Part shown: positions 1 through 9,041 of the stretch, in pieces | Numbering within the stretch: position 1 is the first letter of the stretch | How the letters are laid out: each line of letters begins with the position of its first letter | From: Streptomyces phaeolivaceus | Lineage (GTDB): Bacteria; Actinomycetota; Actinomycetes; Streptomycetales; Streptomycetaceae | Length of the DNA stretch: 64,000 nucleotides | NCBI RefSeq assembly: GCF_009184865.1 | Contig: NZ_CP045096.1 | Coordinates: forward strand, 1,240,001 to 1,304,000 | Direction of reading: 5' to 3' | The notes under the pieces: model-generated | Database searches by the model: none | Told to the model about the DNA's origin: nothing | Seen by the model: the letters and a program-made list of their open reading frames with translations, nothing else | Program-made: the position numbers and the translations under genes

Positions 1-2
1 TG

Positions 3-1376
3 GCGGGCGGACGCCGGCTGGGGCTGGAGACCTCCCGGGGTGCGACCCCGACGGGGGTCGAGGACCATCCGCGGTTCTTCTCGGGCTTCCTGACCTCCCC
101 TCAGGTGGCGGCGGCCGGGCTGCTGGCGGTGGCCGACGTGGCGACGGCGCGGTACTTCCAGCAGCAGCTGCGGACCTCGCTGGATCCGGTGGTGACGGGC
201 AACGGGGACCGGCTGCGGTTCGAGTCCTTCTCGGGCTGCGGCGGGGTCTACGCCCGGCTTGACGTGCTGGAGCCGGGCCTGGACGGCGGCGAGGTGGGGC
301 ACGGCACGACCAACGTGGACGTCAACAACCCGCTGCGGGAGGCGCTGTCCCGGCTCGGCGGGGACGATCCGCTGCATCTGCGGGTCGGCCCCGAGGAGTT
401 GGCGGTGACCACCCTGGACGGTCCGGTCGTGGAGAAGAAGGTGCCGCTGCCGGACCGCTGGCTGCGCGGTTTCGCCGAGGCCCAGGTGACAGCGGCCGGG
501 TTCGATCTGCGGGCCGAGCTGCCCGCCGCCGAGGCCGTGCGGTTCCTGCGGTCGCTGCCGCGCGGTGGCGCTCGCGGGGCCTCGCGGGGCGCCCAGTGGG
601 TCGTGCCCGCCGGACGCGCCCTGCGGCCGACGACCCGGCCCGTCCTCGGCGCGGTGTGTCTGCCGGGCCCGGAGCGGCTGGTCGCCCTGCGGCGGGTGCT
701 GCGCCATGCCACGGCCCTGCGTGTCTACGGCCCGCCGGCCACCGGGGAAGCCGCCCTGGCCAGTGCCTGGGAGGTCGTGCTCCCCGGGATGCGGCTCACC
801 CTCACGCTGTCCCCGGAGGCCGCGCGGGGCTTCTCCGGCGAGGGCGGTGTGCTGGAGGCCCTGGCCACGGACGAGGCGGCCGAGGACGCGGAGCTGATCG
901 GGGTCCTGCTCGCCTGGGAGCCGCGCGTAGACGTCGGCGACCTGGCCGCCTCCTCCGGCCTGCCGGCCGAGCGGGTGCGGGCGGCGCTGACCCGGCTGGG
1001 CACCTCGGGACGCGTCGGCTACGACACGGCGGAGGCCGCGTACTTCCACCGCGAACTCCCCTACGACGCCGACCGCGTCGAGCGCCACAATCCACGGCTG
1101 CGCTCGGCCCGCGCCCTGGTGGCGGCCGGGGCGGTCTCCTTGGACGGCGACGTCGGCACGGTCACGGCCGAGGACGGCCATGTCCACCGGGTACGGGACA
1201 GCGCGGGCACCCTGACCTGCTCCTGCCTCTGGTGGGCGAAGTACCGGGGCGGTCGCGGCCCCTGCAAGCACGCGCTGGCGGTGCGCGTGGTCCGCCGGGG
1301 CGCGACGGCGGAGCGGGACGACACAGAGGCCGACGCCGGACGGGGCGGGGCACGGAACGACGGGGGTGCGCGATGA
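3..1376 (+). CDS. SWIM zinc-finger family protein (5' end outside window)
   Basis: The reading frame is open from the first in-frame codon at position 3, so the true start lies left of the window and at least 457 residues are visible. Near the C-terminus there is a clear SWIM zinc-binding motif: CSC (codons 1218-1226), then about a dozen residues, then CKH (1263-1271). SWIM domains bind zinc and are thought to mediate DNA or protein contacts; the rest of the protein has no motif I recognise. The last codon overlaps the next gene in an ATGA junction, so the two are probably one translationally coupled operon. Function is unknown; in actinomycetes such genes often sit near MoxR ATPase/VWA genes, which is family knowledge rather than something seen directly beside it here. 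Confidence 0.85.
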   Translation, partial: AGGRRLGLETSRGATPTGVEDHPRFFSGFLTSPQVAAAGLLAVADVATARYFQQQLRTSLDPVVTGNGDRLRFESFSGCGGVYARLDVLEPGLDGGEVGHGTTNVDVNNPLREALSRLGGDDPLHLRVGPEELAVTTLDGPVVEKKVPLPDRWLRGFAEAQVTAAGFDLRAELPAAEAVRFLRSLPRGGARGASRGAQWVVPAGRALRPTTRPVLGAVCLPGPERLVALRRVLRHATALRVYGPPATGEAALASAWEVVLPGMRLTLTLSPEAARGFSGEGGVLEALATDEAAEDAELIGVLLAWEPRVDVGDLAASSGLPAERVRAALTRLGTSGRVGYDTAEAAYFHRELPYDADRVERHNPRLRSARALVAAGAVSLDGDVGTVTAEDGHVHRVRDSAGTLTCSCLWWAKYRGGRGPCKHALAVRVVRRGATAERDDTEADAGRGGARNDGGAR

Positions 1377-4045
1377 CTGCGGGGTCGGGGTCGCTGATGA
1401 GGGCGGTGCGGTCGGGGAACATGAGTGACCTGGTCGCGCTGGTGGACGGGATGACGGACGCCGAACGGCGGGCGTGCGTGCCGGAGTTGAAGCAGTTGCG
1501 GAAGGAGCTGCGGGCGGAGCCCTGGAGTTCCCCGGCCCAGCGCGCGTATCCGACGCTGCACGCGGCCGGTGCCGCCTGCCAGACCGGTGCCGCCGCCGTG
1601 GCGGCCTGGCTCACCGGGTCCGAGCTGCGCTGGCGGCAGGCACCGCCACCGGTCCTGATCGAGGTCCTGGGCGACCGTGATCCCGCCTGGCTCGCCGAGG
1701 TCGTGCGCCGCCTGGCGGAGCGCCCGCTCTCGGCCGACGTCCCGTACGACCTGATGGCCGGCCTCGTACGGCTCGCGGGCTGCCCCGTGCCCACCTCCGA
1801 GGCCTATGTGCGCGGCTGGATGGACCACATCGGGCGGGCGCGCCGGCAGGCCGGGACGGTCATCGGGAACCTGCGGAACGACCCGCATCTGGCGGAGCTG
1901 GTGGCCGCGCTGTTCGAGACCGAGGAGATCGGCGCCCGCAGCAACTGGCGGTACGGCGTCGGGCTCAACGACTGGACGTACGCGCTCACCCAGCTGACCC
2001 GGGAGGGCCTCCTCGACCGCAAGGTCATGGTCGACGGGTGTGTGGCCCGGCTGCTGCGCGGCGGCGGCTCCACCGCGGACAACAAGGTCTTCCTGGGCCT
2101 GCTGACCGCGCTCGACCTCACCCGCGACGAGCGGTGCGAGCGGATCGCGGACTGGACGGCGCTGTGCGCCGACGCGCCCTCCACGGTGGCCGCGCACGCG
2201 CAGTCGGTCCTCGCGGGCTTCGCGCTGGACGGCGCGTTGGGGTCGCGCCGGTTCGCGGAGCTGTCCGGCGCGGTGCTCTTCCGCACCGAGAAGAAGCTCG
2301 TCCGGGCTCAGCTCGTCCTGCTGGGCAAGGTGCTCAAGGCGGACCCGTCCACGGCGGCCGAGCTGCTGCCGGTGGCCGCCCAGGCGTTCGGGCACGAGGA
2401 CACGGAGGTGCAGGAGAGGGCGCTGAAGCTGATGGAGCGCCACCTCGGCGATCTCGACGAGGACGGCGGGGCGAGCCGGGCGCGGGACGAGATCACCGAC
2501 CTCGCCGCCCAGTTGAGCCCGGGGCCGCGTGTCCGGGCCCTCCGGCTCCTCGGTGCCCCGGGGGCCGAGGAACCCGCCACCGAGGTGTACGAGGAGCTGC
2601 TCCCGCCCGTGCCGTCGCCGACCCGGCTCGCCACCGCGCCGGAGACGGTGACCGAACTGGCCGAGGAGATCGGTGCCCTGCTGGCCTCGGAGGGCGGGGT
2701 CGGCGCGTTCGAGCGGGCCTTGGACGGACTCGTACGGCACGCGCACCGGGACCGGGACGCGCTGGTGGAGGCACTGGGCCCGGCGGCGGCCGGACGCTGG
2801 TGGACGGACATGGACGCGGGGCCCGTCGACAAGTACTTCCGGGAGTCGCCCCACGGTCTGGAGATCGTCGTCGCGACGCTCTTCGAGCGGGTGCGCACCG
2901 ACACCCTGCGTCCGGCGCGCAACCGGGCCGACGAGTCGGCGGGTTGTGTGCACAGCGGTCTGGCCTGGTCGTTCGACGCCCGGCTGCGGGAGATCGCGTA
3001 TCGGATCCGGACCGAACCGCTGCCGTTCCTGCTGGCGACACCCACCTGGAGCACGGGTTCGCTGGCGGCGGCGGACCTGGTGGAGCGGCTGGACGTCTAC
3101 CGGCGGTCGGGTGCCCGGCCGGGCGAGGCGGACTTCGCGCAGGCCCTGCTGCGGGTGCGGCGCGACGACCCGTCGGCGCTCGCCTCCGCCGCGACGGCGG
3201 CCCGGAAGCTGGGCACCAGGGAGGGCGACCGGCTGGCCGAGTGGCTGCTGACCGACGTACCGTCGCAGCCCGTCGAGCGGAGCCGTACGGCCGGGCCGAG
3301 GAGGCTCGTGGAGTTCGGTGAACTGCCGGAGATGCGGGGCGAGTCGTTCCCGCCGGAGTTCCGTCGGCTGGGCCGTCCGTCGTCCGTGTACACGGACCGG
3401 TACTACTGCCCGCACGGGGACGACGACGAGTGGAAGCACTGGCTGGCGATGGTGCCGGGACGGCCGGAGCTGGTGGCGGGACGCGTCCTGCGCGATCTCT
3501 CCATGGCCACCATCGAGGACACCCGCGGCGGGTACGGGTTCCTGCCGGCGCTCGCCGAGGCGGAGGGCGAGGCGGGCCTGGCCGTCCATCTCTGTGTGGC
3601 GTACGGGCTGGGCGCGCGGCGGGCCGAGGACCGGCTCGCCGCCGTGGACGCCCTGCTGGTGCTGGCGGCGCGGGGGCGGCTGGACGCGAGGCGGCTGGGC
3701 ACCGATCTGGGGGCGCTGGCGGTTCTGGGGAGTGTGAAACCGGCGCGGCTGGCCGAGGCGACACGGACGGCGGCCTCGACGGGGGCGTACGGCACGGCCT
3801 GGTCGGTGCTGCGGGAGGCGCTGCCGCCGCTGCTCGCCGTACTCGCGGACGGGCAGGGGGCGAAGCCGGCTCCGGCTCCGCGCGGTCTCGGGGATCTCGT
3901 GGGCGTCGCCGCCGAATGCGTGGAGCGGTCCGGGGCGCGCGGGGAGCTGCCGTATCTCGCGGAGGTCGCGGAGCGGCGGGGCTCGTCCCAGCTGGTGTCC
4001 CAGGCCCGGCGGCTGCGCGCGACGCTGGAGGAGACGGCCGTCTGA
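1373..4045 (+). CDS. Large helical-repeat protein (DUF6493-like), coupled to the SWIM gene
   Basis: This 890-residue protein starts at ATG 1373, whose ATGA overlaps the SWIM gene stop; the frame is open further upstream, but that part is antisense-like junk and the overlap decides the start. It is Leu/Ala/Glu-rich with repeated amphipathic helices (for example around nt 2340-2460, a stretch resembling a HEAT repeat), no signal peptide and no membrane segment, so it is probably a cytoplasmic alpha-solenoid scaffold. From memory it resembles the family annotated DUF6493 in Streptomyces; I cannot confirm this by search. No catalytic motif is visible. The tight coupling to a SWIM protein suggests the two proteins act together. 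No terminator is evident before the next gene. Confidence 0.75.
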   Translation: MTAGSGSLMRAVRSGNMSDLVALVDGMTDAERRACVPELKQLRKELRAEPWSSPAQRAYPTLHAAGAACQTGAAAVAAWLTGSELRWRQAPPPVLIEVLGDRDPAWLAEVVRRLAERPLSADVPYDLMAGLVRLAGCPVPTSEAYVRGWMDHIGRARRQAGTVIGNLRNDPHLAELVAALFETEEIGARSNWRYGVGLNDWTYALTQLTREGLLDRKVMVDGCVARLLRGGGSTADNKVFLGLLTALDLTRDERCERIADWTALCADAPSTVAAHAQSVLAGFALDGALGSRRFAELSGAVLFRTEKKLVRAQLVLLGKVLKADPSTAAELLPVAAQAFGHEDTEVQERALKLMERHLGDLDEDGGASRARDEITDLAAQLSPGPRVRALRLLGAPGAEEPATEVYEELLPPVPSPTRLATAPETVTELAEEIGALLASEGGVGAFERALDGLVRHAHRDRDALVEALGPAAAGRWWTDMDAGPVDKYFRESPHGLEIVVATLFERVRTDTLRPARNRADESAGCVHSGLAWSFDARLREIAYRIRTEPLPFLLATPTWSTGSLAAADLVERLDVYRRSGARPGEADFAQALLRVRRDDPSALASAATAARKLGTREGDRLAEWLLTDVPSQPVERSRTAGPRRLVEFGELPEMRGESFPPEFRRLGRPSSVYTDRYYCPHGDDDEWKHWLAMVPGRPELVAGRVLRDLSMATIEDTRGGYGFLPALAEAEGEAGLAVHLCVAYGLGARRAEDRLAAVDALLVLAARGRLDARRLGTDLGALAVLGSVKPARLAEATRTAASTGAYGTAWSVLREALPPLLAVLADGQGAKPAPAPRGLGDLVGVAAECVERSGARGELPYLAEVAERRGSSQLVSQARRLRATLEETAV

Positions 4046-4082
4046 CCTCTGCGGTCACGATGGGCATCGGTTCCGACAGCAC

Positions 4083-4181
4083 CAGTCATACAAAATGCAA
4101 CAAAAGGTGCGGAACGATGCTTTTACCGGTCAGTCACAAAGCGTTCGTGATCACGCAACACCGTTCGTTCACAGTGGCCCC
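4083..4181 (+). promoter_or_regulatory. AT-richer upstream region of the ACT-GNAT gene with GTTCGT repeats
   Basis: The 136-bp gap before the ACT-GNAT gene is clearly AT-richer than its surroundings. It holds two GTTCGT copies (about 4142-4147 and 4164-4169, roughly two helical turns apart) and a GTGATCAC palindrome between them. This looks like a promoter/operator region, but I cannot place -35/-10 boxes with confidence. Confidence 0.35.
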
Positions 4182-5477
4182 ATGACTCCAGACATCTCTG
4201 ATGCCATGCGGGCGCGGAACGGACGCGCGATCCACCACCACCTGCTCTCGGCCACGGCCGGGTTCCGTGGCTGGTGGGAACGGCGCCAAGGGCACGCGCC
4301 GCCGACCAGTGATACCGACGCCCGGCCGCCGCTCGCCGATGGGCGGCAGGCCGGGCCGTCCGAGGCGGACGCGCCGGTGGTCACCGGTGCGACGCTGATG
4401 TGGCGGATGCGGACGACCGTGAAGGACGGGCCGGGCTCACTGGCCGTGCTGTGCACGGCGCTGGCGGAGCACCGGGTCGACATCCTGAGCCTCCAGACGC
4501 ATCCGCTGGCCGAGGGCACGGTGGACGAGTTCCTGCTCCGGGCGCCCGAGGAGCTGTCGGCCACCGCGATCGGGCGGGCCGTGGCGGAGGCGGGCGGCTC
4601 CGAGACCTGGATCGAGCGCGGTGATGCCCACGACCTGGTGGACGCGCCGACCCGGATCCTCGGCCTGGCCACCCGTACGGCGCTGGACGCGGCGGAACTG
4701 CCGCTCGCGCTGCGGCAGTTGCTGGGCCGCTGCACCATCCGCTCGCTGCCCGCCACCGCTCCCGGCTCGGGCCGGGCTCAGGAGAGCGCCCCGGTCGAAG
4801 GGGTCCTGGAGGACACGGTGATGCGGCTGCGGGCGCCGGAGGGTGGGGTGATCACGGTGGAGCGGCCGTATCTGCCGTTCACGCCGACGGAGTTCGCGCG
4901 GGCGCGGGCCCTGGTGGAGCTGGACGCGCGGCTGGGGCCGCGGGTCCCTCGCGGCGAGGACGTGCTGACGCTGCCCGAGGGCAACGACATCACGGTGCGA
5001 CGGGCCGACGGCGGGGATCTGCGGGCGGCCAGGGAGATGCACGAGCGGTGCTCCGCGCGCACGTTGAGCATGCGGTACCACGGGCCGGTCGGGGACGCCG
5101 ACCGGTATCTCAAGCATCTGCTGAGCCCGCGCTTCGGGCGGACGCTCGCCGCGCAGACCGCCTCGGGCCGTCTCGTCGGGCTGGGTCACCTCCTCTGGGA
5201 CGGAGACGAGACGGAGATCGCGCTGCTCGTCGAGGACGAGTGGCAGCGGCGCGGGATCGGCGGCGAGCTGCTCCGCAGGCTGGTGGACATGGCGGCCGGT
5301 ACGGGCTGCGAGAACGTGTACGTGGTGACGCAGTCGTCCAACACGGGGATGGTCGCGGCGATGCGGGCGCTTGAGCTGCCGCTCGACTATCAGATCGAGG
5401 AGGGGACGCTGGTGATCACCGCGCGGCTGGACGAGGTGCGGGTGGTCGAAGCCGCGGAGGGGCGCAGTCGGGGTTGA
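4182..5477 (+). CDS. ACT domain-GNAT fusion acetyltransferase
   Basis: A 431-residue protein. After a polar N-terminal segment, residues about 72-145 form an ACT-like amino-acid-binding domain (TTVKDGPGSLAVLCTAL...HRVDILSLQ pattern). The C-terminal part, about residues 270-420, is a GNAT acetyltransferase with a typical acetyl-CoA loop (EWQRRGIGGELL). ACT-GNAT fusions in actinomycetes are described as protein lysine acetyltransferases whose activity is tuned by amino acids such as cysteine or arginine; that is family knowledge and the ligand here is not visible. The start at ATG 4182 is preferred over an in-frame ATG at 4095 because the longer N-terminus falls in the AT-rich control region. 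The downstream neighbour on the other strand is a (broken) cysteine/methionine trans-sulfuration gene, which fits a sulfur-amino-acid link. Confidence 0.85.
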   Translation: MTPDISDAMRARNGRAIHHHLLSATAGFRGWWERRQGHAPPTSDTDARPPLADGRQAGPSEADAPVVTGATLMWRMRTTVKDGPGSLAVLCTALAEHRVDILSLQTHPLAEGTVDEFLLRAPEELSATAIGRAVAEAGGSETWIERGDAHDLVDAPTRILGLATRTALDAAELPLALRQLLGRCTIRSLPATAPGSGRAQESAPVEGVLEDTVMRLRAPEGGVITVERPYLPFTPTEFARARALVELDARLGPRVPRGEDVLTLPEGNDITVRRADGGDLRAAREMHERCSARTLSMRYHGPVGDADRYLKHLLSPRFGRTLAAQTASGRLVGLGHLLWDGDETEIALLVEDEWQRRGIGGELLRRLVDMAAGTGCENVYVVTQSSNTGMVAAMRALELPLDYQIEEGTLVITARLDEVRVVEAAEGRSRG

Positions 5478-5491
5478 CGCTCCGTCGCCGG

Positions 5492-6878
5492 CTACCGGTG
5501 CGCTGTGGCCGGTCGCGGGGTTCCCCGCGCCCCTGAAGGGGCGCGGCTGCCGGCCTCTGCCCCCAGCGCGCCGTCCAGATCCGTCCACAGGTCCTCGACG
5601 TCCTCCAGGCCCACCGACATCCGCAGCAGGCGGTCGCCGACGCCCGCGCCCCGGCGGTCCGTCTCGCCGACGACGCGGTGGCTGATGGAGGCCGGGTGCT
5701 GGATCAGGGAGTCCACGCTGCCGAGGCTCACCGCCGGGGTGATCAGACGGACGGCGGCGATGACCTCTTGGGGGTCGCCGTGGACCTCGAAGGCGATCAT
5801 GGCGCCGCCGATGCGCGGGTAGTGGACGCGGGCGACGCGCGGGTCGGCGGCGAGGCGGCGGACGAGGTCCGCGGCGGTCGCCGAGGCCGCGCGGACCCGG
5901 ACCGGGAGGGTGGACAGACCGCGCGGCAGGAGGTAACCGGCGAGCGGGTGGAGGATCCCGCCGGTGGCGAAGCGGATCTGGCGCAGCCGCCCGGCGAACT
6001 CCTCGTCGCAGGCCACGACCCCGGCCATGACGTCACCGTGCCCGCCGAGGTACTTGGTGGCGCTGTGCAGGACGAGCCGGGCGCCCTGTTCGACGGGGCG
6101 TTGCAGCACGGGCGTGGCGAAGGTGTTGTCCGCGAGCAGCGGGACCGAGCCGCAGGCGTGGGCGAGGGCGCGGAGGTCGAGTTCGGCGAGGGTCCGGTTG
6201 GCCGGGGACTCGACCAGCACCAGGCCCGTGTCGGGGCGCAGCGCGTCCGTGACCCCGGCCGGGTCGACCCAGGTGACCTCGGTGCCGAGCAGCCCGGCGG
6301 TGAGCAGATGGTCGCCGCAGCCGTACAGCGGTCGTACGGCGACGACATGGCGCAGGCCCATCGAGGCGCGGACCAGGAGGACGGCGCTCAGGGCGGCCAT
6401 GCCGCTGGCGAAGGCGACCGCGCTCCCGGTGCCTTCGAGGCGGGCGAGTGCGGTCTCGAAGCGGGCGGCGGTCGGGTTGCCGAGCACGCTTGTAGCTCGA
6501 TCGTATGGTCGTCACCTTGCTGGCTTGCGGCAGCCGGTGAGGGGCGGGATAGCGTTGCTGCGCGACCTGGGACGCCGGGTGCGGTGCCGGCGTGCGGGGC
6601 CCCTGTTCCACCAGTGAGATGGTTCAGGGCCTCCCGTCGCCTCTGGCCGCATCTACTGGCCAGGTCGTGAGGGACTCCGCCCACTCGGCTCGGACCATGG
6701 ACAGGATCCGTGTCACCGCCCGAGATGCGAAAGCGGACGACCGGTGCGCCCAAGACCGTTCGGGGCGTGCCGGTGAACCGGATCACCCCCGGCGCGCCGC
6801 CAAGGAACGGTAGGTGGTCGACAGGTCGGCGGTCTTCGGCCGGGCGGGTCGACGCCCGGCGTGCACGGCCTCGGTGGC
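5492..6878 (-). pseudogene. Broken trans-sulfuration (Cys/Met metabolism) PLP enzyme
   Basis: The region from nt 6505 down to 5492 encodes a good cystathionine gamma-synthase/lyase-type PLP domain, including a lysine in SATKYLGGHGDV that would bind PLP. Homologues begin about 85 residues earlier. In-frame, only YDRATS precedes the conserved LGNPT before a stop at 6512-6514, and the best in-frame start would be GTG 6487 (331 residues, lacking the N-terminus). The missing N-terminal motif (ATEAVHAGR...DLSTTY) is present in another frame at 6878-6810. About 300 bp separate the two parts where roughly 75 bp are expected, so an insertion plus frameshift has split the gene. The intervening ~230 bp are unrecognised. 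It may still make a truncated protein, but the family fold would be incomplete. Confidence 0.75.
5509..5547. repeat. Copy of a dispersed GC-rich Streptomyces repeat
   Basis: Read on the minus strand, this stretch (GGGGCGCGGGGAACCCCGCG core) matches the element found also at 17705, 31774 and 43457. It lies at the 3' ends of two convergent genes, and the palindromic GGGGCGCGG/CCGCGCCCC parts could fold as a terminator. It overlaps the 3' coding end of the trans-sulfuration remnant. Confidence 0.6.
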
Positions 6879-7244
6879 TTGTCCACCAGGCCGCGCCGCT
6901 TGGGCGTGATCCTCACCCATCAGCTGCACCTGATCCGGCCAAGCTTGGGGCGCGGGCTGGAGGCCTTGCTGTCCGTGCAGGTCAGGCCGCATCGGCGGGA
7001 GCTGGTGGGGCCGTTCGTGGAGCGGATCCGGGCGCTGCCGGAGTCGCGGACCGTCTACCACCTGACCGGGCCGGACGACTATCCCGTGCATGTCGCGGTC
7101 GCGGACATGGCGGATCTGCAGCGGCTGGTCCTGGACGGGTTCACCTCGCGGCGGGAGGTGGCGCGGGTGGAGACCCGGTTGATCTTCCAGCAGTGGGAGT
7201 GCGGGCCGCTGCTGCCGCCGGACACCGAACGGACCGCGCCGTGA
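6861..7244 (+). pseudogene. Lrp/AsnC regulator remnant lacking its HTH domain
   Basis: From nt ~6945 onward the translation is a good Lrp/AsnC ligand-binding (RAM) domain (LGRGLEALLSVQVRPHRRE..., ...YHLTGPDDYPVHVAVAD). The usual N-terminal ~50-60-residue winged-helix DNA-binding domain is missing: the ORF's first residues from GTG 6861 are antisense to the N-terminal remnant of the trans-sulfuration gene. In relatives this regulator is divergent from the trans-sulfuration gene, so one deletion or rearrangement has probably removed the 5' ends and shared promoter of both. It is unlikely to bind DNA. An alternative is a free-standing RAM-domain protein, which is known but less likely given the damaged neighbour. 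Confidence 0.65.
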
Positions 7245-7348
7245 GGGCTCCGGCCCGGATCACGCCATGAGCGGAATCCGGCCGACGTAAGGCTCAAGCG
7301 CCCGTCAAGCAGCTGACGTCGTCCCGCTGCCGTACCAAGATTGTCGGC

Positions 7349-9040
7349 ATGGCTGACACCAAGAGCTTCCTGCCCCGCGAGGTCGCCGACGCGTACGTCG
7401 ACGACCTCATCGCCCTCGACCCCGTGACCGGTACCTATCTGGGTGTGAAGGAGAGTTCCGGCAGGTTGCCGGACACCTCGCCGGCGGGCCAGGAGGCCCG
7501 TGCGGAGCTGATCCGGGCGACGCTCGCACGGCTCGACGAGGCGGAGCGGCAGCCGGGCGCGGACAGCGACGCCGAGCGCCGGTGCGCGCGCCTGCTGCGC
7601 GAGCGGCTGACGGCGGAGCTGGCCGTGCACGAGGCGGACGAGGGGCTGCGCGCGGTCGGCAACATGGTGACGCCGCCGCACGAGGTGCGCGAGGTCTTCA
7701 CGATCACGCCCGCCGAGACCGAGGAGGACTGGGCGGCGATCGCGGAGCGGCTGCGCGCGGTGCCGACGGCGTACGCCGGTTACCGCGAGTCCCTGGCGCT
7801 GGGCCTGGAGCGCAAGCTGTACGCGGGCCCGCGTCCGACGGCGACCTTCATCGGCCAGCTCACCGAGTGGGCGGACACGGACGGTTCGGGCCGCGGCTGG
7901 TTCGAGGACTTCGCCGCCGCCGGGCCTCAGGCGCTGCGCGCCGAGCTGGACGAGGCCGCGCGCGGCGCGACCAGGGCCGTGGTGGAGCTGCGGGACTGGA
8001 TGCGTGACGTGTACGCCCCGGAGGTCGCGGACGCGCCGAACACGACGGGCCGGGAGCGGTACGGCAGGCTGGTCCGCTACTTCACGGGCTCGGACCTGGA
8101 CCTCGACGAGGCGTACGGGTACGGCTGGGCCGAGTTCCACCGGCTGTTCGGCGAGATGAGGAAGGAGGCCGCGAAGATCCTGCCCGACGCCGGGACGCCG
8201 TGGGTGGCGCTGGCGCATCTGGACGAGCACGGGCGGCACATCGAGGGCGTCGACGAGGTCCGTGAGTGGCTGCAGTCGCTGATGGACGAGGCGATCGAGG
8301 CGCTGGACGGCACCCACTTCGACCTCGCCGAGCCGGTCCGCAGGGTCGAGTCGTGCATCGCCCCGCCCGGCGGCGCGGCGGCCCCGTACTACTCGGCCCC
8401 GACCGAGGACTTCTCCCGCCCCGGCCGCACCTGGCTGCCGACGATGGGCGCGACCCGTTTCCCCGTGTACGACCTGGTCTCCACCTGGTACCACGAGGGC
8501 GTTCCCGGCCATCACCTCCAGCTGGCGCAGTGGGTGTACGTCAAGGACGACCTGTCCCGCTACCAGGCCACGATCGGCGGGGTGAGCGCCAACGCCGAGG
8601 GCTGGGCCCTGTACGCGGAGCGGCTCATGGACGAGCTGGGCTTCCTCAAGGACGCCGAGGAGCGGCTCGGTTATCTGGACGCGCAGATGATGCGCGCGGC
8701 CCGGGTGATCGTCGACATCGGTATGCATCTGGAGCTGGAGATCCCGGCGGACTCGCCGTTCCACCCGGGCGAGCGCTGGACCGTCGAACTGGCCCAGGAG
8801 TTCTTCGGCGCCCACAGCAGCCGCCCGGCGGACTTCGTGGAGAGCGAGCTGACCCGCTATCTGACGATGCCGGGCCAGGCCATCGGCTACAAGCTCGGCG
8901 AACGCGCCTGGCTGCTGGGCCGGGAGAACGCGAAGCGGCGCCACGGCGACGCCTTCGACGCCAAGGCGTGGCACATGGCCGCGCTCTCCCAGGGGTCCCT
9001 GGGCCTGGACGACCTGGTGGACGAGCTGTCCCGGCTGTGA
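7349..9040 (+). CDS. DUF885 family metalloprotease-like protein
   Basis: A 563-residue protein without a signal peptide. A HEGVPGHH motif (nt 8492-8515, residue ~382) provides the HExxxH-like zinc ligands typical of DUF885, and a second conserved block, NAEGWALYAERL, follows about 30 residues later with the likely third ligand Glu. The family is related to gluzincin peptidases and is usually annotated as a DUF885 protein; substrate is unknown. The length is normal. It is a single-gene unit, separated from the broken Lrp remnant by about 100 bp and followed by a strong hairpin. Confidence 0.9.
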   Translation: MADTKSFLPREVADAYVDDLIALDPVTGTYLGVKESSGRLPDTSPAGQEARAELIRATLARLDEAERQPGADSDAERRCARLLRERLTAELAVHEADEGLRAVGNMVTPPHEVREVFTITPAETEEDWAAIAERLRAVPTAYAGYRESLALGLERKLYAGPRPTATFIGQLTEWADTDGSGRGWFEDFAAAGPQALRAELDEAARGATRAVVELRDWMRDVYAPEVADAPNTTGRERYGRLVRYFTGSDLDLDEAYGYGWAEFHRLFGEMRKEAAKILPDAGTPWVALAHLDEHGRHIEGVDEVREWLQSLMDEAIEALDGTHFDLAEPVRRVESCIAPPGGAAAPYYSAPTEDFSRPGRTWLPTMGATRFPVYDLVSTWYHEGVPGHHLQLAQWVYVKDDLSRYQATIGGVSANAEGWALYAERLMDELGFLKDAEERLGYLDAQMMRAARVIVDIGMHLELEIPADSPFHPGERWTVELAQEFFGAHSSRPADFVESELTRYLTMPGQAIGYKLGERAWLLGRENAKRRHGDAFDAKAWHMAALSQGSLGLDDLVDELSRL

Positions 9041-9041
9041 T

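Noticed and set aside
217..227. GGTTCGAGTCC resembles a tRNA T-arm
   Set aside because: It lies inside the SWIM gene frame and has no acceptor stem, anticodon arm or CCA context around it.
596..1372. Upstream extension of the DUF6493-like gene
   Set aside because: This part overlaps the SWIM gene in another frame and has Arg/Gly-rich out-of-frame composition; the ATGA junction marks the start.
1061..3589. Long minus-strand open frame opposite the SWIM and helical-repeat genes
   Set aside because: It has Arg/Pro/His-rich shadow composition caused by high GC; the plus-strand proteins are real.
5492..6487. Intact 331-residue trans-sulfuration gene starting at GTG 6487
   Set aside because: The family N-terminus is present out of frame at 6878-6810, and an in-frame stop lies just upstream, so the gene looks broken rather than short.
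6480..6860. A transposase remnant inside the broken trans-sulfuration locus
   Set aside because: I could not recognise transposase motifs or terminal repeats in the ~230 bp, so I left it unassigned.
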